The position numbers and the translations under genes are program-made. Shown piece by piece: positions 7,506 to 16,812 of a stretch of DNA of 64,000 nucleotides; within the stretch, counting starts at the first letter, position 1, and each line of letters opens with the position of its first letter. The stretch is from Acidobacteriota bacterium (lineage in GTDB: Bacteria > Acidobacteriota > Thermoanaerobaculia > Multivoradales > SZUA-115). The notes below the pieces were generated by a model. The model was not told the origin of the DNA. It saw nothing but the letters and a program-made list of their open reading frames with translations, and searched no databases. Location: positions 1-64,000 of the forward strand of contig JAJRVQ010000179.1 in assembly GCA_024277255.1 (NCBI GenBank). The letters are read 5' to 3'.

Positions 7506-10481
7506 ATGAGTGCTCCGAAACCACCGCCGCTGACCAAGCCGGATCGCCACTACAACTTCCGGGCGATGAACATGCTGTTTGCCATCAGCAGCCTGGCGCT
7601 GCTGGCGGTGACCTTGTGGATGGTCTTTGCCGACTACGCCAAACCGTGGAAGCGGCTACAGGCTCAGTTCCGGAGCATGGAACGCGAGAGTTTGCTCAAG
7701 GAGCAGCAAGCCGAGCGCGCCAAGATCAGCGATCAGGATCTGGCCAAGCTCAGCGCCGACGTCGAAGCACAGACGGCACGGTTGGCCGAAGGGCGCGGCG
7801 AGATCGAGGGTCTGGAAAAGCAGCTGGGCAAAGCTGAGGATGCCGTCTATGAGATCGATTCTCGCTGGCGGACCACCAAGTCTCTGCTCGACACTGCTCG
7901 CTATGTATATGGGGAGGCGGTTCAACACGGAGACGAGGCTGAGATTGCGCACGAGCGCCAGGTGGTCGATGAACTCACCGCTCGCTGGCGGGAGAACAAG
8001 AAAGAACTTGAAGCGGCGACCGAGAACCGCAACTCGCTGAACGAGCAGCTCAAAGAGCGCCGCGCCGACCTGGCCAGTGCGCAAGAGCGCCTCGCCGCCT
8101 TGCAGCAGGGCGTGACCAACCTCCAAACTCGCATCACCAATCTCGACAAGGGCCTCGACTACTTTGTGCTCAACGCGCCGCTGCTCGATATTCTGGAGCC
8201 CTCGCTGAGGATCGAGCAGGTGATGTTGCCGGGGTTGATTCAGGACATCAACTTCACCAAGATCGATCGGGTTGATCGCTGCATGACGTGCCACGTCGCC
8301 GCCAACCGCGGCGGTTTTGAGGCCGCGGCCACTGAAGATACCGGCGCCGGCGGATGGCAGCATCCTTTCCAGTCGCATCCGCGCCTCGATCTCTTCGTCG
8401 GCGACACCTCTCCCCACCCCTACAGTCGCTTCGGTTGCACGGTCTGCCATCAAGGGCTGGACCGCTCGACCAACTTTGCCCGTGTCGGCCACACGCCGAG
8501 CAGCGAAGAGCAGCGCAAGGAATGGGAGGGCAAGTGGGGCTGGGAGCCGCAGAAGTTTCTCGACAACCCGATTCTTCCCGCCGGCAGTGGCGAGGCGGGT
8601 TGTATCTCCTGTCACTCCGGCGAGATCTGGACGCCGGGTTCGCAGACCCAGGACGTGGGCAGGCAGCTGATCACCAAGCTGGGCTGCTATGGCTGTCACG
8701 TGCTCGATTTCCCGGCCTTCACTGACCTGCGCAAGCCAGGACCGGACCTCAGGAAGATCGCCTCCAAGACCAATCCGGGCTGGGCCTACAAGTGGATCGA
8801 AGCACCGCGCGAGTTCAGGCCAACCACCTGGATGCCCCATTTCTTCTTCCTGCAGAACGGCCAAACGGAGATCAACCAGAAGCGCCAAAGGGCGGAAATT
8901 GCGGCGATCGTGACCTTCCTGTTCGACAAGTCCGCGCCGGCTGAGAACTATCCGGTGCCGCCCGCGGGTAACGCGGCGGCGGGTGAGCAGCTGTTCGAGT
9001 CCGTCGGCTGTACCGGTTGCCACGTCAAAGACCGCGAACTGGTGCGCGACGATCTCTACCCTGAGATCAACCGTCTACACGGCCCCAACTTGGTGCGCAC
9101 CGGCAGCAAGGTTTCGCCGGGTTGGCTCTTTGCATGGCTGAAGGATCCGAAGGACTACTGGGCTGACACCAACATGCCGAACCTGCGGCTCAGCGACTCG
9201 GAGGCGGCTGACCTTACGGCTTTCCTGCTCGCCGATCGCGATGCGGCCTTTGACAACCCGGCCATGCCGCAAGTCGACGGGACGGTTCGCGACGAGCTGC
9301 TGCTCGGCTATCTGCAGGCCAACTTCACCATCGAGCAGAGTGCCGCCCGGCTGGCCGAAATGGACGAGCACGCTCGCCAGGTGTTCCTCGGTGAGCGCAG
9401 CGTCGCCAAATACGGCTGCTACGGCTGTCACGATATCGACGGCTTCGAGGACACCAAGCCGGTCAGCATCGATCTGAGCCAAGAAGGTTCCAAGCCGATT
9501 CACCAACTCGACTTCGGCCACGTACACGAGGTGGCGCACACCCGCCACGATTGGATCTTCAACAAGCTCAAGCAGCCGCGCGTCTGGGACCGGGGCAAGG
9601 AAGAGGTGAAGAACTACGGCGAGCTGTACAAGATGCCGAACTTCGGCCTCTCCGATCGCGAAGCGCAGGCGGTGCTGACCAACGTGCTCGGATGGGTCAA
9701 GCCGACGGTGCGGCCGGAGCGCATGGCAGGTTTGGTGCCGCAGGCCGAGGCGTTGGCCGAGGGCCGCAAGCTAGTCACTCGTTTCAACTGCCAGGGCTGC
9801 CACCTCGTGGAGGGCAACGGCCAGGCGATTCGCAGCGTGATGGAGCGATCCTTGTTGCCGCCCAACCTCGCTTCGGAGGGCGGTAGAGTCCAGGCCGACT
9901 GGTTGTTCTCCTTCCTACACAACCCGGGGATGGTCACTCTGCGGCCATGGCTCTCCGCTCGCATGCCGACCTTCGGCTTCGACGATGAGCAGCTCAACAC
10001 GTTGGTTTCCTACTTCGCCGCTCTCGAAGAGCGCCAGCCTTTCAGCTCACCTACGGGCACGGCCGACCGGCGGGATCTCGCCGTCGGCGAGGTGGTCTTC
10101 AACATGCTGCAGTGTGCCCGCTGTCACCCATCCGGACCGGTCGTGGCCGGTGCCGGCGGCGCCGCCACCGGTGAGCTTGCGCCCTCGTTGCTCTTGGCCC
10201 ACCAGCGGTTGCGATGGGATTGGGTCCCCGGCTGGATCAAGCGACCTCAGGACCTGATCGCCGGCACCAGCATGCCGACCAACTTCCCGCGCGAGGCCGA
10301 TGGCTCCTATTCGTCGCCGATCGAGTTCGTTTTCGATGCGCCGATGTTCGCCGCCAACAAGCAGCGCTTGCGGGCCTATTTCGACTCCGACGAGGAGATG
10401 AAGGCATACCTGACCGATGTCGACAGGGTCACCGCCGCTCTGCGTGATCACATTTGGAAACTCAGCCGGCAGGGTGGCTGA
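7506..10481 (+). CDS. Membrane-anchored octaheme cytochrome c with coiled coil
   Basis: 991 residues. One N-terminal membrane helix (about 20-43) is followed by a long charged coiled coil (about 50-215), then a periplasmic region with eight CxxCH motifs: CMTCH, CTVCH, CISCH, CYGCH, CTGCH, CYGCH, CQGCH and CARCH. The heme domains look like tandem single-heme cytochrome c units separated by W-x-F/W-L-K-x-P-like segments typical of class I folds (SPGWLFAWLKDPK, ADWLFSFLHNPG). The gene starts 7 nt after cytochrome b and ends the respiratory operon. It probably replaces cytochrome c1 and relays electrons from the Rieske centre to soluble carriers or directly to the oxidase downstream. The coiled coil may set the distance from the membrane or mediate oligomerisation. 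Confidence 0.88.
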   Translation: MSAPKPPPLTKPDRHYNFRAMNMLFAISSLALLAVTLWMVFADYAKPWKRLQAQFRSMERESLLKEQQAERAKISDQDLAKLSADVEAQTARLAEGRGEIEGLEKQLGKAEDAVYEIDSRWRTTKSLLDTARYVYGEAVQHGDEAEIAHERQVVDELTARWRENKKELEAATENRNSLNEQLKERRADLASAQERLAALQQGVTNLQTRITNLDKGLDYFVLNAPLLDILEPSLRIEQVMLPGLIQDINFTKIDRVDRCMTCHVAANRGGFEAAATEDTGAGGWQHPFQSHPRLDLFVGDTSPHPYSRFGCTVCHQGLDRSTNFARVGHTPSSEEQRKEWEGKWGWEPQKFLDNPILPAGSGEAGCISCHSGEIWTPGSQTQDVGRQLITKLGCYGCHVLDFPAFTDLRKPGPDLRKIASKTNPGWAYKWIEAPREFRPTTWMPHFFFLQNGQTEINQKRQRAEIAAIVTFLFDKSAPAENYPVPPAGNAAAGEQLFESVGCTGCHVKDRELVRDDLYPEINRLHGPNLVRTGSKVSPGWLFAWLKDPKDYWADTNMPNLRLSDSEAADLTAFLLADRDAAFDNPAMPQVDGTVRDELLLGYLQANFTIEQSAARLAEMDEHARQVFLGERSVAKYGCYGCHDIDGFEDTKPVSIDLSQEGSKPIHQLDFGHVHEVAHTRHDWIFNKLKQPRVWDRGKEEVKNYGELYKMPNFGLSDREAQAVLTNVLGWVKPTVRPERMAGLVPQAEALAEGRKLVTRFNCQGCHLVEGNGQAIRSVMERSLLPPNLASEGGRVQADWLFSFLHNPGMVTLRPWLSARMPTFGFDDEQLNTLVSYFAALEERQPFSSPTGTADRRDLAVGEVVFNMLQCARCHPSGPVVAGAGGAATGELAPSLLLAHQRLRWDWVPGWIKRPQDLIAGTSMPTNFPREADGSYSSPIEFVFDAPMFAANKQRLRAYFDSDEEMKAYLTDVDRVTAALRDHIWKLSRQGG

Positions 10482-10599
10482 GGAGAGGCTCGTGCCTTGT
10501 GCAGAGAGTTCGTAGCGGCGATCCGTGGCATACTAGAAAGTTATTGACCGTCGGCTATCGGCCGGTGGGTTCAACCTATCCAATAGGAGGTTCGTTTTG
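10482..10599. other. Short intergenic region before the cupredoxin-like gene
   Basis: TTGACC at 10544-10549 is a possible -35 element, but I see no good -10 at normal spacing. AGGAGG at 10585-10590 is the ribosome site for the next gene. Confidence 0.3.
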
Positions 10600-11376
10600 A
10601 TGAGGAAGAATATTGTTTGGGCCGCGCTCTTGCTGGCCGCCCCGCTGATGCTGGTCGCTTGCGGTGGTGGTGGTGGCGAGACCGCCGCTCCGGCTGCCGA
10701 TTCGACTGCCGCCCCCGCCCCCGCCCCCGCTGCCACCGTGGATATGGCCTCCGCCGGCACCATTGCCGGAATGGCTCTCTACGACGGTGAGGACACCGAT
10801 ACCGTGATCAAGATGGACGCGGATCCGAACTGCGCCGCGGCGAACCCGGGCGATGTCTACACCGAGACGGTGGTTGCCGAAGGTGGCAAGCTCGCCAACG
10901 TCTTCGTCTATGTCAAGAACGCCCCTGCCGGTGGCGCCGCGCCGACCGAGCCGGTCGTCCTCACCCAGAAGGGCTGTCGCTACACTCCGCACGTCTTTGG
11001 CGTCCAGACCGGCCAGACGTTCATCGTGCACAACGGTGATCAGAGTCTCCACAACATCCACGCCACGCCGAACGTCAACGACGAGTTCAACCAGAGCCAG
11101 CCGTTTGAAGGCATGGAGATGGAGAAGAGCTTCGACAAGGTCGAGGTGATGATTCCGTTCAAGTGCGACGTGCACCCGTGGATGTCCGCCTACGTCGGCG
11201 TGGTCGATCATCCCTACTTCGCGGTGACCGGCGCCGATGGCAGCTTCACCATCGATGGAATTCCGGCCGGTACCTACACGGTAGAGGCCTGGCACGAGAA
11301 GTTCGGTACCCGCACCGTCGAGGTCACGGTTGAAGCGAACGGTGCTGCCGCCGTTGGTTTTGACTTCAACTCGTAG
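10600..11376 (+). CDS. Cupredoxin-like lipoprotein with C-terminal Ig-like domain
   Basis: 258 residues. A lipoprotein signal with lipobox LVAC (Cys21) precedes an Ala/Pro-rich linker. The central domain has the layout of a type 1 copper site: HNIH (His151, His154), then KCDVHPWM with Cys189, His192 and Met195. The last about 70 residues (FTIDGIPAGTYTVEAWHEKF) are a carboxypeptidase-regulatory-like beta sandwich. Position between the cytochrome bc operon and heme o synthase suggests a periplasmic electron carrier or copper-handling role in respiration. AGGAGG lies 9 nt before ATG 10600. A terminator follows, so it may be transcribed with or separately from the bc operon. Confidence 0.8.
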   Translation: MRKNIVWAALLLAAPLMLVACGGGGGETAAPAADSTAAPAPAPAATVDMASAGTIAGMALYDGEDTDTVIKMDADPNCAAANPGDVYTETVVAEGGKLANVFVYVKNAPAGGAAPTEPVVLTQKGCRYTPHVFGVQTGQTFIVHNGDQSLHNIHATPNVNDEFNQSQPFEGMEMEKSFDKVEVMIPFKCDVHPWMSAYVGVVDHPYFAVTGADGSFTIDGIPAGTYTVEAWHEKFGTRTVEVTVEANGAAAVGFDFNS

Positions 11377-11400
11377 AGACCCAACCGCTTCGCGGTTCTC

Positions 11401-11433
11401 AAGCCCCCTGCCGCTCGCGGTGGGGGGCTTTTT
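11401..11433 (+). terminator. Intrinsic terminator after the cupredoxin-like gene
   Basis: AAGCCCCCT pairs with GGGGGGCTT (one G-T pair) around a GC-rich loop, and TTTTT follows. Confidence 0.85.
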
Positions 11434-11453
11434 GAACGCGCTCGAGGAGCACC

Positions 11454-12389
11454 ATGAGTGAAGGAAATGCCATACCAGCCGAGGTGCTCGAAGAGTCGCG
11501 CACGGCGGTTGTGGCGGCGCCGAGCCGCCTCGCCGATTGGGTCGAGCTGACCAAGCCGCGCATCACCTCGATGGTGGTGATTTCCGCCGCCACCGGGTTT
11601 CTGTTGGCTCTGGGAGAACTCCACCTGCCCTGGGTTCTGCTCTTCCATGCGCTGGTGGGAACGGGGCTGGTTTCAGCGGGCTCCTCGGTGCTCAACCAGG
11701 TGATCGAGTGCAAGGCTGACGGCCAAATGCGGCGCACCGCCAACCGGCCGCTACCGAGCGGCAGGATCAGTTCCGACGGTGCTCTGCTCTATGGTGTTGC
11801 CCTGTCGGTGGCGGGCTTGGCGCAGTTGGCGCTGATGGTCAATCTGTTGACCGCGCTGCTGGCGGCGCTCACCCTGGCCGGTTATCTGTTCATCTACACG
11901 CCGCTCAAGCGGATCGACCCGATCTCGACCGTGGTCGGAGCCATCCCCGGCGCGATCCCGCCGATGATGGGCTGGACGGCGGTACGCGACGCTGTGGAAC
12001 CAGGCGCCCTGGCCCTGTTCGGCCTCCTCTTCCTCTGGCAGTTGCCCCACTTCCTGGCCATCGCCTGGATGTACCGCACCGACTATCAGCGCGGCGGCTT
12101 CAAGCTAATCACCGGTGTCGACCCCGACGGTCGTCGCACCGGCCAGCAGGCCCTCCTCTGGTGCGTGGCGCTGGTCCCGGTGAGCCTGCTGCCCTCAGCA
12201 CTCGGCCTTACTGGAGTCGTCTACTTCATCGGCGCCCTCCTCTGCGGCCTCGTCTTCCTCAATGCCTCCTACCGTTTCGCTCGCCAGCGCAACGCCGCCA
12301 CTGCCAGGCGCCTTCTGCTGGTGAGTGTGATCTACCTGCCGGTGGTGTTGACGGTGATGTTGGTGGATCGGGCGTTGGGGTGGGGCTGA
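11454..12389 (+). CDS. ctaB: Protoheme IX farnesyltransferase (heme o synthase)
   Basis: 311 residues of a polytopic UbiA-family prenyltransferase. It adds a farnesyl group to heme b to make heme o for the oxidase. The Asp/Asn-rich prenyl-diphosphate motif region reads NQVIECKADGQMRRT followed by ANRPLPSG, the CyoE/CtaB signature. The second loop YTPLKR.D is also typical. The early motif has Glu-Cys in place of the usual Asp pair. About eight to nine hydrophobic segments are seen. It is followed by the SCO gene, so cofactor and copper-centre assembly genes precede the oxidase operon. Confidence 0.92.
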   Translation: MSEGNAIPAEVLEESRTAVVAAPSRLADWVELTKPRITSMVVISAATGFLLALGELHLPWVLLFHALVGTGLVSAGSSVLNQVIECKADGQMRRTANRPLPSGRISSDGALLYGVALSVAGLAQLALMVNLLTALLAALTLAGYLFIYTPLKRIDPISTVVGAIPGAIPPMMGWTAVRDAVEPGALALFGLLFLWQLPHFLAIAWMYRTDYQRGGFKLITGVDPDGRRTGQQALLWCVALVPVSLLPSALGLTGVVYFIGALLCGLVFLNASYRFARQRNAATARRLLLVSVIYLPVVLTVMLVDRALGWG

Positions 12390-12435
12390 GAGCACTCGGC
12401 CCCGTCGCTTTGGACCGACTACCGAGAAGCCCGTC

Positions 12436-13062
12436 ATGAGTCCCGGACTAGGCCGACCGCTGCTACGCGGCATGGTGTGGGGCCTGCTGATCGCCTCGAT
12501 TCTGACTCTGGCGATCCTCACCCTGAAGCAGCGCCGCACTGCGCGCCAACCGCCACCGCCGCCGACGGTCAAGGCCGTCCCCGACTTTGAGCTGACCAAC
12601 CGCGACGGCCGCCGCGTGGCGCTCGCCGATCTGGCCGGCAACCCGTGGATCGCCGACTTCATCTTCACCCGCTGCGCCGGCCCCTGCCCGCTGATGAGCC
12701 GCAACTTCCAGGATCTTGGCCTGCAACTGCCGCCGGGCGTGCGCCGCGTCTCCTTCTCGGTCGATCCCGAATACGACACCCCCGAAGTTCTCCAAGGCTA
12801 TGCCGAGCGCTTCAACGCCGGCGAAGACTGGCTCTTCCTCACCGGTGAGATCGACGAAGTGCGCAAGCTCGCCATCGAGGGCTTTCTCCTCGGCGTCTAC
12901 CCCGCCGAGGGCGAGGAAAACGAACACGGCCCCTTCCTCCACTCCACCCGCAGCGTCCTGGTTGACGCCCAGGGCCAGATCCGCGGCTACTACGACCTCT
13001 TCGAAGAGGGAGCGGCCGAGCGGCTGCTGGCGGAGGTGCGGGCCTTGGCTGCCAAGCCCTGA
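12436..13062 (+). CDS. SCO1/SenC-family copper chaperone
   Basis: 208 residues with an N-terminal membrane anchor (about 10-30), a Pro-rich linker and a thioredoxin-like domain. The copper site CAGPC (Cys80, Cys84) and a distal His (HSTRS, His169) are all present. The role is assembly of the CuA centre of subunit II, whose gene is downstream. The SVDPEYDTPEVL segment is diagnostic of the family. Confidence 0.9.
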   Translation: MSPGLGRPLLRGMVWGLLIASILTLAILTLKQRRTARQPPPPPTVKAVPDFELTNRDGRRVALADLAGNPWIADFIFTRCAGPCPLMSRNFQDLGLQLPPGVRRVSFSVDPEYDTPEVLQGYAERFNAGEDWLFLTGEIDEVRKLAIEGFLLGVYPAEGEENEHGPFLHSTRSVLVDAQGQIRGYYDLFEEGAAERLLAEVRALAAKP

Positions 13063-13415
13063 GGCTCGCCTCCTACAACGAAACTGTTGTACATCAAGAT
13101 TGTTGTGCGATGAATGGATCTGTTGTCTCGTCAAGGTGCCGATAGAGGTTCGGGCTCCTCGTCTAGTGGTCTGGATGGCGAACAACGGCAGTCCGCTCGG
13201 CGGGTCTGGGCGCTTGGATTTGTCGCTCTAGTTCGCTCTTTACCGTGCCCCCGGCCCTGATCTGGGTCGCCTCTACAGCTTCACCCTTGCCCTCGGCAGC
13301 CGGGTGTCTTACACTCGGCCCCTGTAAACGGGTAGCTATACTTTTGGGGAGGGGCCAACCAGCCCGAAAGCATGGGCTTTCGGCTGTCTGGGCGGTGCCC
13401 ACGAAGGAGTTGCGG
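13063..13415. other. Leader region of the cytochrome oxidase operon
   Basis: About 350 nt without a gene. A small inverted repeat (ACAAC-GAAACT-GTTGT) lies just after the SCO stop. TATACT at 13337-13342 is a plausible -10 element, but no matching -35 is seen at 16-18 bp. The hairpin at 13361-13385 is listed separately. I see no coding signal. Confidence 0.45.
13361..13385 (+). promoter_or_regulatory. Hairpin in the 5' leader of coxA
   Basis: CGAAAGC (13365-13371) pairs with GCTTTCG (13376-13382) around a 4-nt loop. The stem is extended by AGC/GCT past one bulged C. It ends about 20 nt before the Shine-Dalgarno AAGGAG of subunit I and could affect its translation or mRNA stability. Confidence 0.35.
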
Positions 13416-15224
13416 ATGTGTGCATTGATCCGAGATGACGTGGCCGGCCAGGAGGCTGAGCACCACGACACTGAGCAACACGCAGAGGGCCATCACGAAG
13501 AGGGCTTTCTCAGGAAGTACGTCTTCTCGATCGACCACAAATGGATCGGGATTCAGTACGGTGTGACCTCGCTGCTGTTCCTCTTCTTCGGCTTCTGCCT
13601 GATGATGATCATGCGCTGGGCGATCGCCTATCCGGGCAAGACCCTGCCGCTGATCGGCAGCTGGTTCTCCCAGGTCAACGTGATGAGCGGAATCATCACG
13701 CCGGACTTCTACAACCAGCTGGGCGCCATGCACGGCACGATCATGGTCTTCCTCGGTGTCGTGCCGCTGGCGGTCGGCGCCTTCGGCAACTACGTGGTGC
13801 CGCTGCAGATCGGTGCACCCGACATGGCCTTCCCTAAGCTCAACATGGCCAGTTACTGGTGCTTCCTGTCCGGTGGCCTGATCATGCTGTCCAGCTTCTT
13901 CGCCCCCAGTGGCGCGGCGCAATCGGGGTGGACCTCCTACGCGCCGTTGGCCATCATCTCGCCGGGACAGACCCTGTGGCTGATCGGCATGATCTTTCTG
14001 ATCACCTCGTCGCTGCTCGGATCGGTGAACTTCATCGTCACCATCGTCCAGCTGCGCGCCCCGGGGTTGACCTGGTCCAAGTTGCCCTTCTTTGTCTGGT
14101 CCCAGCTGGTCACCGCCTTCCTGCTCCTCTTGGCCTTCCCGCCGCTGGAAGCGGCCGGTGTGTTGCAGCTGATGGACCGCTTGGCCGGTAGCAGCTTCTT
14201 CATGCCGGAAGGGTTGGTGGTCGGCAACAAGGTGCTCGAGTACGCGGGCGGTGGCAGCCCATTGCTCTGGCAGCACCTCTTCTGGTTCCTCGCCCATCCG
14301 GAAGTCTACGTGCTGATCCTGCCGGCGCTGGGCATCATCGCCGAGATCATCGCCAACAATACCCGCAAGCCCTTGTGGGGTTACAAGGCGATGGTGTACT
14401 CCTCGATCTTCCTCGGCTTTATGTCCTTCATCGTCTGGGCCCACCACATGTTCATGACCGGCATGGGCACCACCATGTCGAGCTTCTTCCAGACCACCAC
14501 GATGATCATCTCGATCCCCTCGGTGGTGATCTTGACCGCCCTCTTCCTCTCGTTGTGGGGCGCCTCGATCCGCTTCAACACGCCGATGCTCTTCGCCCTG
14601 GCCTTCCTACCGATGTTCGGAATCGGCGGTTTGACCGGCTTGCCTTTGGGACTGGCCGCCTCCGACATCCACTTGCATGACACCTATTACGTCATCGGTC
14701 ACTTCCACTACGTGGTGGCGCCGGGCACGATTTTCGCGCTCTTTGCCGGCATCTACTACTGGTTCCCGAAAGTGACCGGCAGGAAGATGAGCGAGCTGCT
14801 GGGCAAGCTTCATTTCTGGCCCTCCTTCCTGTTCATCAACGGCATCTTCATGCCGATGTTCATCCAAGGGTTGGCCGGCGTTTCCCGCCGCCTTTACGAC
14901 GGCGGTAGCCAGTACGCGCATGCCCAAGACGTCTTGTTCTGGAACGAGGTGATGTCGATTTCGGCCTGGTGCCTGGCACTGGCCCAGATCCCGTTCATCT
15001 TCAATTTCTTCTGGAGCATCTTCAAGGGCAAGAGGGTCGGCGCCAATCCCTGGCGAGCCACCACCGTCGAGTGGACGGCGGCCAGTTCGCCGCCGATCGG
15101 ACATGGAAACTTCGCCTCCATGCCTACCGTGGTGCGCGGTGCGTATGAGTACAGCGTGCCGGGGGAGAGCGAGGATTATTTGCCACAGGTAGCCGAGCCG
15201 CTCGAGGCCGGAATTGCAGGGTAA
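13416..15224 (+). CDS. ctaD: Cytochrome c oxidase subunit I
   Basis: 602 residues and twelve or so membrane helices. It holds heme a and the heme a3-CuB centre. Visible motifs are HGTIMVF near helix II, HPEVY with the CuB His and the Glu and Tyr of the D and K channels, AHHMF with two CuB His, and HDTYYVIGHFHYV with the heme a and a3 ligands. The HPEVY motif places it in the A1 group of heme-copper oxidases. The N-terminus is His/Glu-rich (about residues 14-30: EHHDTEQHAEGHH), which is unusual and could bind metal. ATG 13416 follows AAGGAG; the longer frame from 13245 has no ribosome site. Confidence 0.95.
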   Translation: MCALIRDDVAGQEAEHHDTEQHAEGHHEEGFLRKYVFSIDHKWIGIQYGVTSLLFLFFGFCLMMIMRWAIAYPGKTLPLIGSWFSQVNVMSGIITPDFYNQLGAMHGTIMVFLGVVPLAVGAFGNYVVPLQIGAPDMAFPKLNMASYWCFLSGGLIMLSSFFAPSGAAQSGWTSYAPLAIISPGQTLWLIGMIFLITSSLLGSVNFIVTIVQLRAPGLTWSKLPFFVWSQLVTAFLLLLAFPPLEAAGVLQLMDRLAGSSFFMPEGLVVGNKVLEYAGGGSPLLWQHLFWFLAHPEVYVLILPALGIIAEIIANNTRKPLWGYKAMVYSSIFLGFMSFIVWAHHMFMTGMGTTMSSFFQTTTMIISIPSVVILTALFLSLWGASIRFNTPMLFALAFLPMFGIGGLTGLPLGLAASDIHLHDTYYVIGHFHYVVAPGTIFALFAGIYYWFPKVTGRKMSELLGKLHFWPSFLFINGIFMPMFIQGLAGVSRRLYDGGSQYAHAQDVLFWNEVMSISAWCLALAQIPFIFNFFWSIFKGKRVGANPWRATTVEWTAASSPPIGHGNFASMPTVVRGAYEYSVPGESEDYLPQVAEPLEAGIAG

Positions 15225-15235
15225 GAGGAGCTGAG

Positions 15236-15826
15236 ATGCAGATTCCGCACACCGTAGAGCGCCATCCCGAAAGCGGGCTGTACAACGCCAAGCTGGGCGT
15301 TTGGCTATTCCTGGCTTCGGAGGTGATGCTCTTTGGCGCCCTCTTCTCCTCGTATATTCTCCTGCGCACCGGTGCTCCGAGTTGGCCGGACGCGGCGTCG
15401 ATCCTCAACATCCCGATGGCGACGCTCAACACCTTCATCTTGATCGCCTCTTCGGTGACCATGGTGATGTCATGGGCCGCGCTCGAACTCAAGAACTTCA
15501 AGAAATATCGCTTCTACATGGGGATCACCATCCTTCTCGGCATCGGTTTCCTCATCGTCAAGAGCTTCGAGTACTCGGCAAAGTTTTCACACGGTTATTT
15601 CCCGTCGACCAACAACTTCTTCGCCGTCTACTTCACTCTGACCGGGCTGCACGTCGTGCACGTGATCGGCGGTTTGGTGGTCAATGGCTACCTGTGGGGG
15701 CCGGGCGCGAAGATGTGGAAGAGCAACCCGGAGCGGTTCACCAACAGGGTCGAAGTGGCCGGCCTCTACTGGCACTTCGTGGATCTGGTCTGGATCTTTC
15801 TGTTCCCGGCCATCTACCTGCTGTGA
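15236..15826 (+). CDS. ctaE: Cytochrome c oxidase subunit III
   Basis: 196 residues with five membrane segments, the short bacterial form lacking the first two helices. Family motifs are WLFLASEVMLFGALF near the N-terminus, FFAVYFTLTGLHVVHVIGG in the middle, and YWHFVDLVWIFLFPAIYL at the C-terminus. It starts 11 nt after subunit I behind GAGGAG. Confidence 0.95.
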   Translation: MQIPHTVERHPESGLYNAKLGVWLFLASEVMLFGALFSSYILLRTGAPSWPDAASILNIPMATLNTFILIASSVTMVMSWAALELKNFKKYRFYMGITILLGIGFLIVKSFEYSAKFSHGYFPSTNNFFAVYFTLTGLHVVHVIGGLVVNGYLWGPGAKMWKSNPERFTNRVEVAGLYWHFVDLVWIFLFPAIYLL

Positions 15827-15880
15827 TGGATTGGATGAAATGAGCCGAACAGCGATTCGTCCCACGCATTGGAGAGAGTG

Positions 15881-16249
15881 ATGAGTGAACACAACGCTGA
15901 ACAGGTCCACCACCAGATCAAGATCTACATCCGGGTCTTCGCGACTCTGGCCGTCTTGACCGCGGCCACGGTCTTGGCCAGTCGTGCCCAATTCGCTCCC
16001 GCGCTGGCGATCTTCATCGGCCTCGCGATCGCCGCCGTCAAGGGTGGTTTGGTAGCCTCGTTCTTCATGCACCTGAAGACGGAAACGCGGTGGATTTACG
16101 GCGTGTTGCTGCTGACGGCCTTTTTCTTCGTGGCTCTCTTCGGGTTGATGTTCATGACCACCAACGATACCTTTGGCGAGGTGGTGCACCCGGACCTCGG
16201 CACCCAGGCGGCCGACCAGCACGAGACGGGCCATGACGGGGGTCACTAG
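15881..16249 (+). CDS. ctaF: Cytochrome c oxidase subunit IV-type protein (CyoD/CtaF-like)
   Basis: 122 residues with three membrane helices and the family segment KGGLVASFFMHLKTE, which marks the bacterial subunit IV (COX4_pro) family. ATG 15881 follows GGAGAGAG; an in-frame TTG lies at 15869. The tail is His/Asp-rich (QHETGHDGGH). It is probably a structural subunit needed for assembly. Confidence 0.88.
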   Translation: MSEHNAEQVHHQIKIYIRVFATLAVLTAATVLASRAQFAPALAIFIGLAIAAVKGGLVASFFMHLKTETRWIYGVLLLTAFFFVALFGLMFMTTNDTFGEVVHPDLGTQAADQHETGHDGGH

Positions 16250-16286
16250 CGCCGCCGTTGCGCAGGCGCGGGTTTCTACTACAACC

Positions 16287-16520
16287 ATGTCACTCAAAGG
16301 CTTCCATCTTTTTTTCATCGCCGTCTCGGTGGTGATGTCGCTCTTCGTCTTCGCTTGGGCGATTCGCCGGTTCATGAGTACTGAGGAGAGCGCCGGTCTT
16401 TTGGTGCTGGCGGGTGTTTGCCTGGCTGCGGCGATCGCTCTGGCGCTCTATGGCGTGCAGGTGCGGCGCAAGCTCGCCCACCTCGGTGAGCCGCAGACGC
16501 AACCTCGGTTGGTGGACTGA
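16287..16520 (+). CDS. Small two-helix membrane protein in the oxidase operon
   Basis: About 77 residues (MSLKGFHLFFIAVSVVMSLF, second helix about 34-54, basic end KLAHLGE). The start at ATG 16287 is inferred from the protein layout; an in-frame ATG at 16233 would overlap the previous gene by 17 nt. No enzyme motif is present. Its place between subunit IV and subunit II genes suggests a small accessory or assembly subunit of the oxidase. The next gene overlaps its stop by one base (TGATG). Confidence 0.7.
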   Translation: MSLKGFHLFFIAVSVVMSLFVFAWAIRRFMSTEESAGLLVLAGVCLAAAIALALYGVQVRRKLAHLGEPQTQPRLVD

Positions 16521-16795
16521 TGCGGCGCTTTTCGACGTGGCGGAGCGTCTTGGTCGCCGGGGTGCTGGTGGTGGCGGGAGTGCTTCTGTTGCCGGAAATG
16601 GCCGCGGCCTGTGCAACCTGTTTTGGCGATCCGGATTCGCCGATGACCAAGGGTTTGAACAAGGGCATCTTGACGCTCCTGGGTTTTATCGGTTTGGTGC
16701 AGGTCGGAATCGTTCGTGTCGCGTGGACGATGCGCCAGCGCAGCAAGAAGCTCGCTGAAGCGTCGGGTTCAGACAGTTCGTCACCAGACAAGTAG
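16520..16795 (+). CDS. Small membrane protein with CATCFG motif
   Basis: 91 residues. A signal-like N-terminal helix is followed directly by CATCFGDPDS and a second membrane helix (about 48-70), with a short charged cytoplasmic tail. The periplasmic CxxC could be a thiol or copper site. It is co-translated with the gene before it, and subunit II follows 17 nt downstream. A role in assembling CuA or another oxidase step is plausible but not shown by the sequence. Confidence 0.7.
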   Translation: MRRFSTWRSVLVAGVLVVAGVLLLPEMAAACATCFGDPDSPMTKGLNKGILTLLGFIGLVQVGIVRVAWTMRQRSKKLAEASGSDSSSPDK

Positions 16796-16812
16796 AGAGG
16801 GTTAGAAGGAAT

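Noticed and set aside
7656..9023. 455-codon minus-strand open frame inside the octaheme cytochrome gene
   Set aside because: It is antisense to a gene with eight CxxCH motifs, has no ribosome site or known domain, and long antisense frames are expected in GC-rich DNA.
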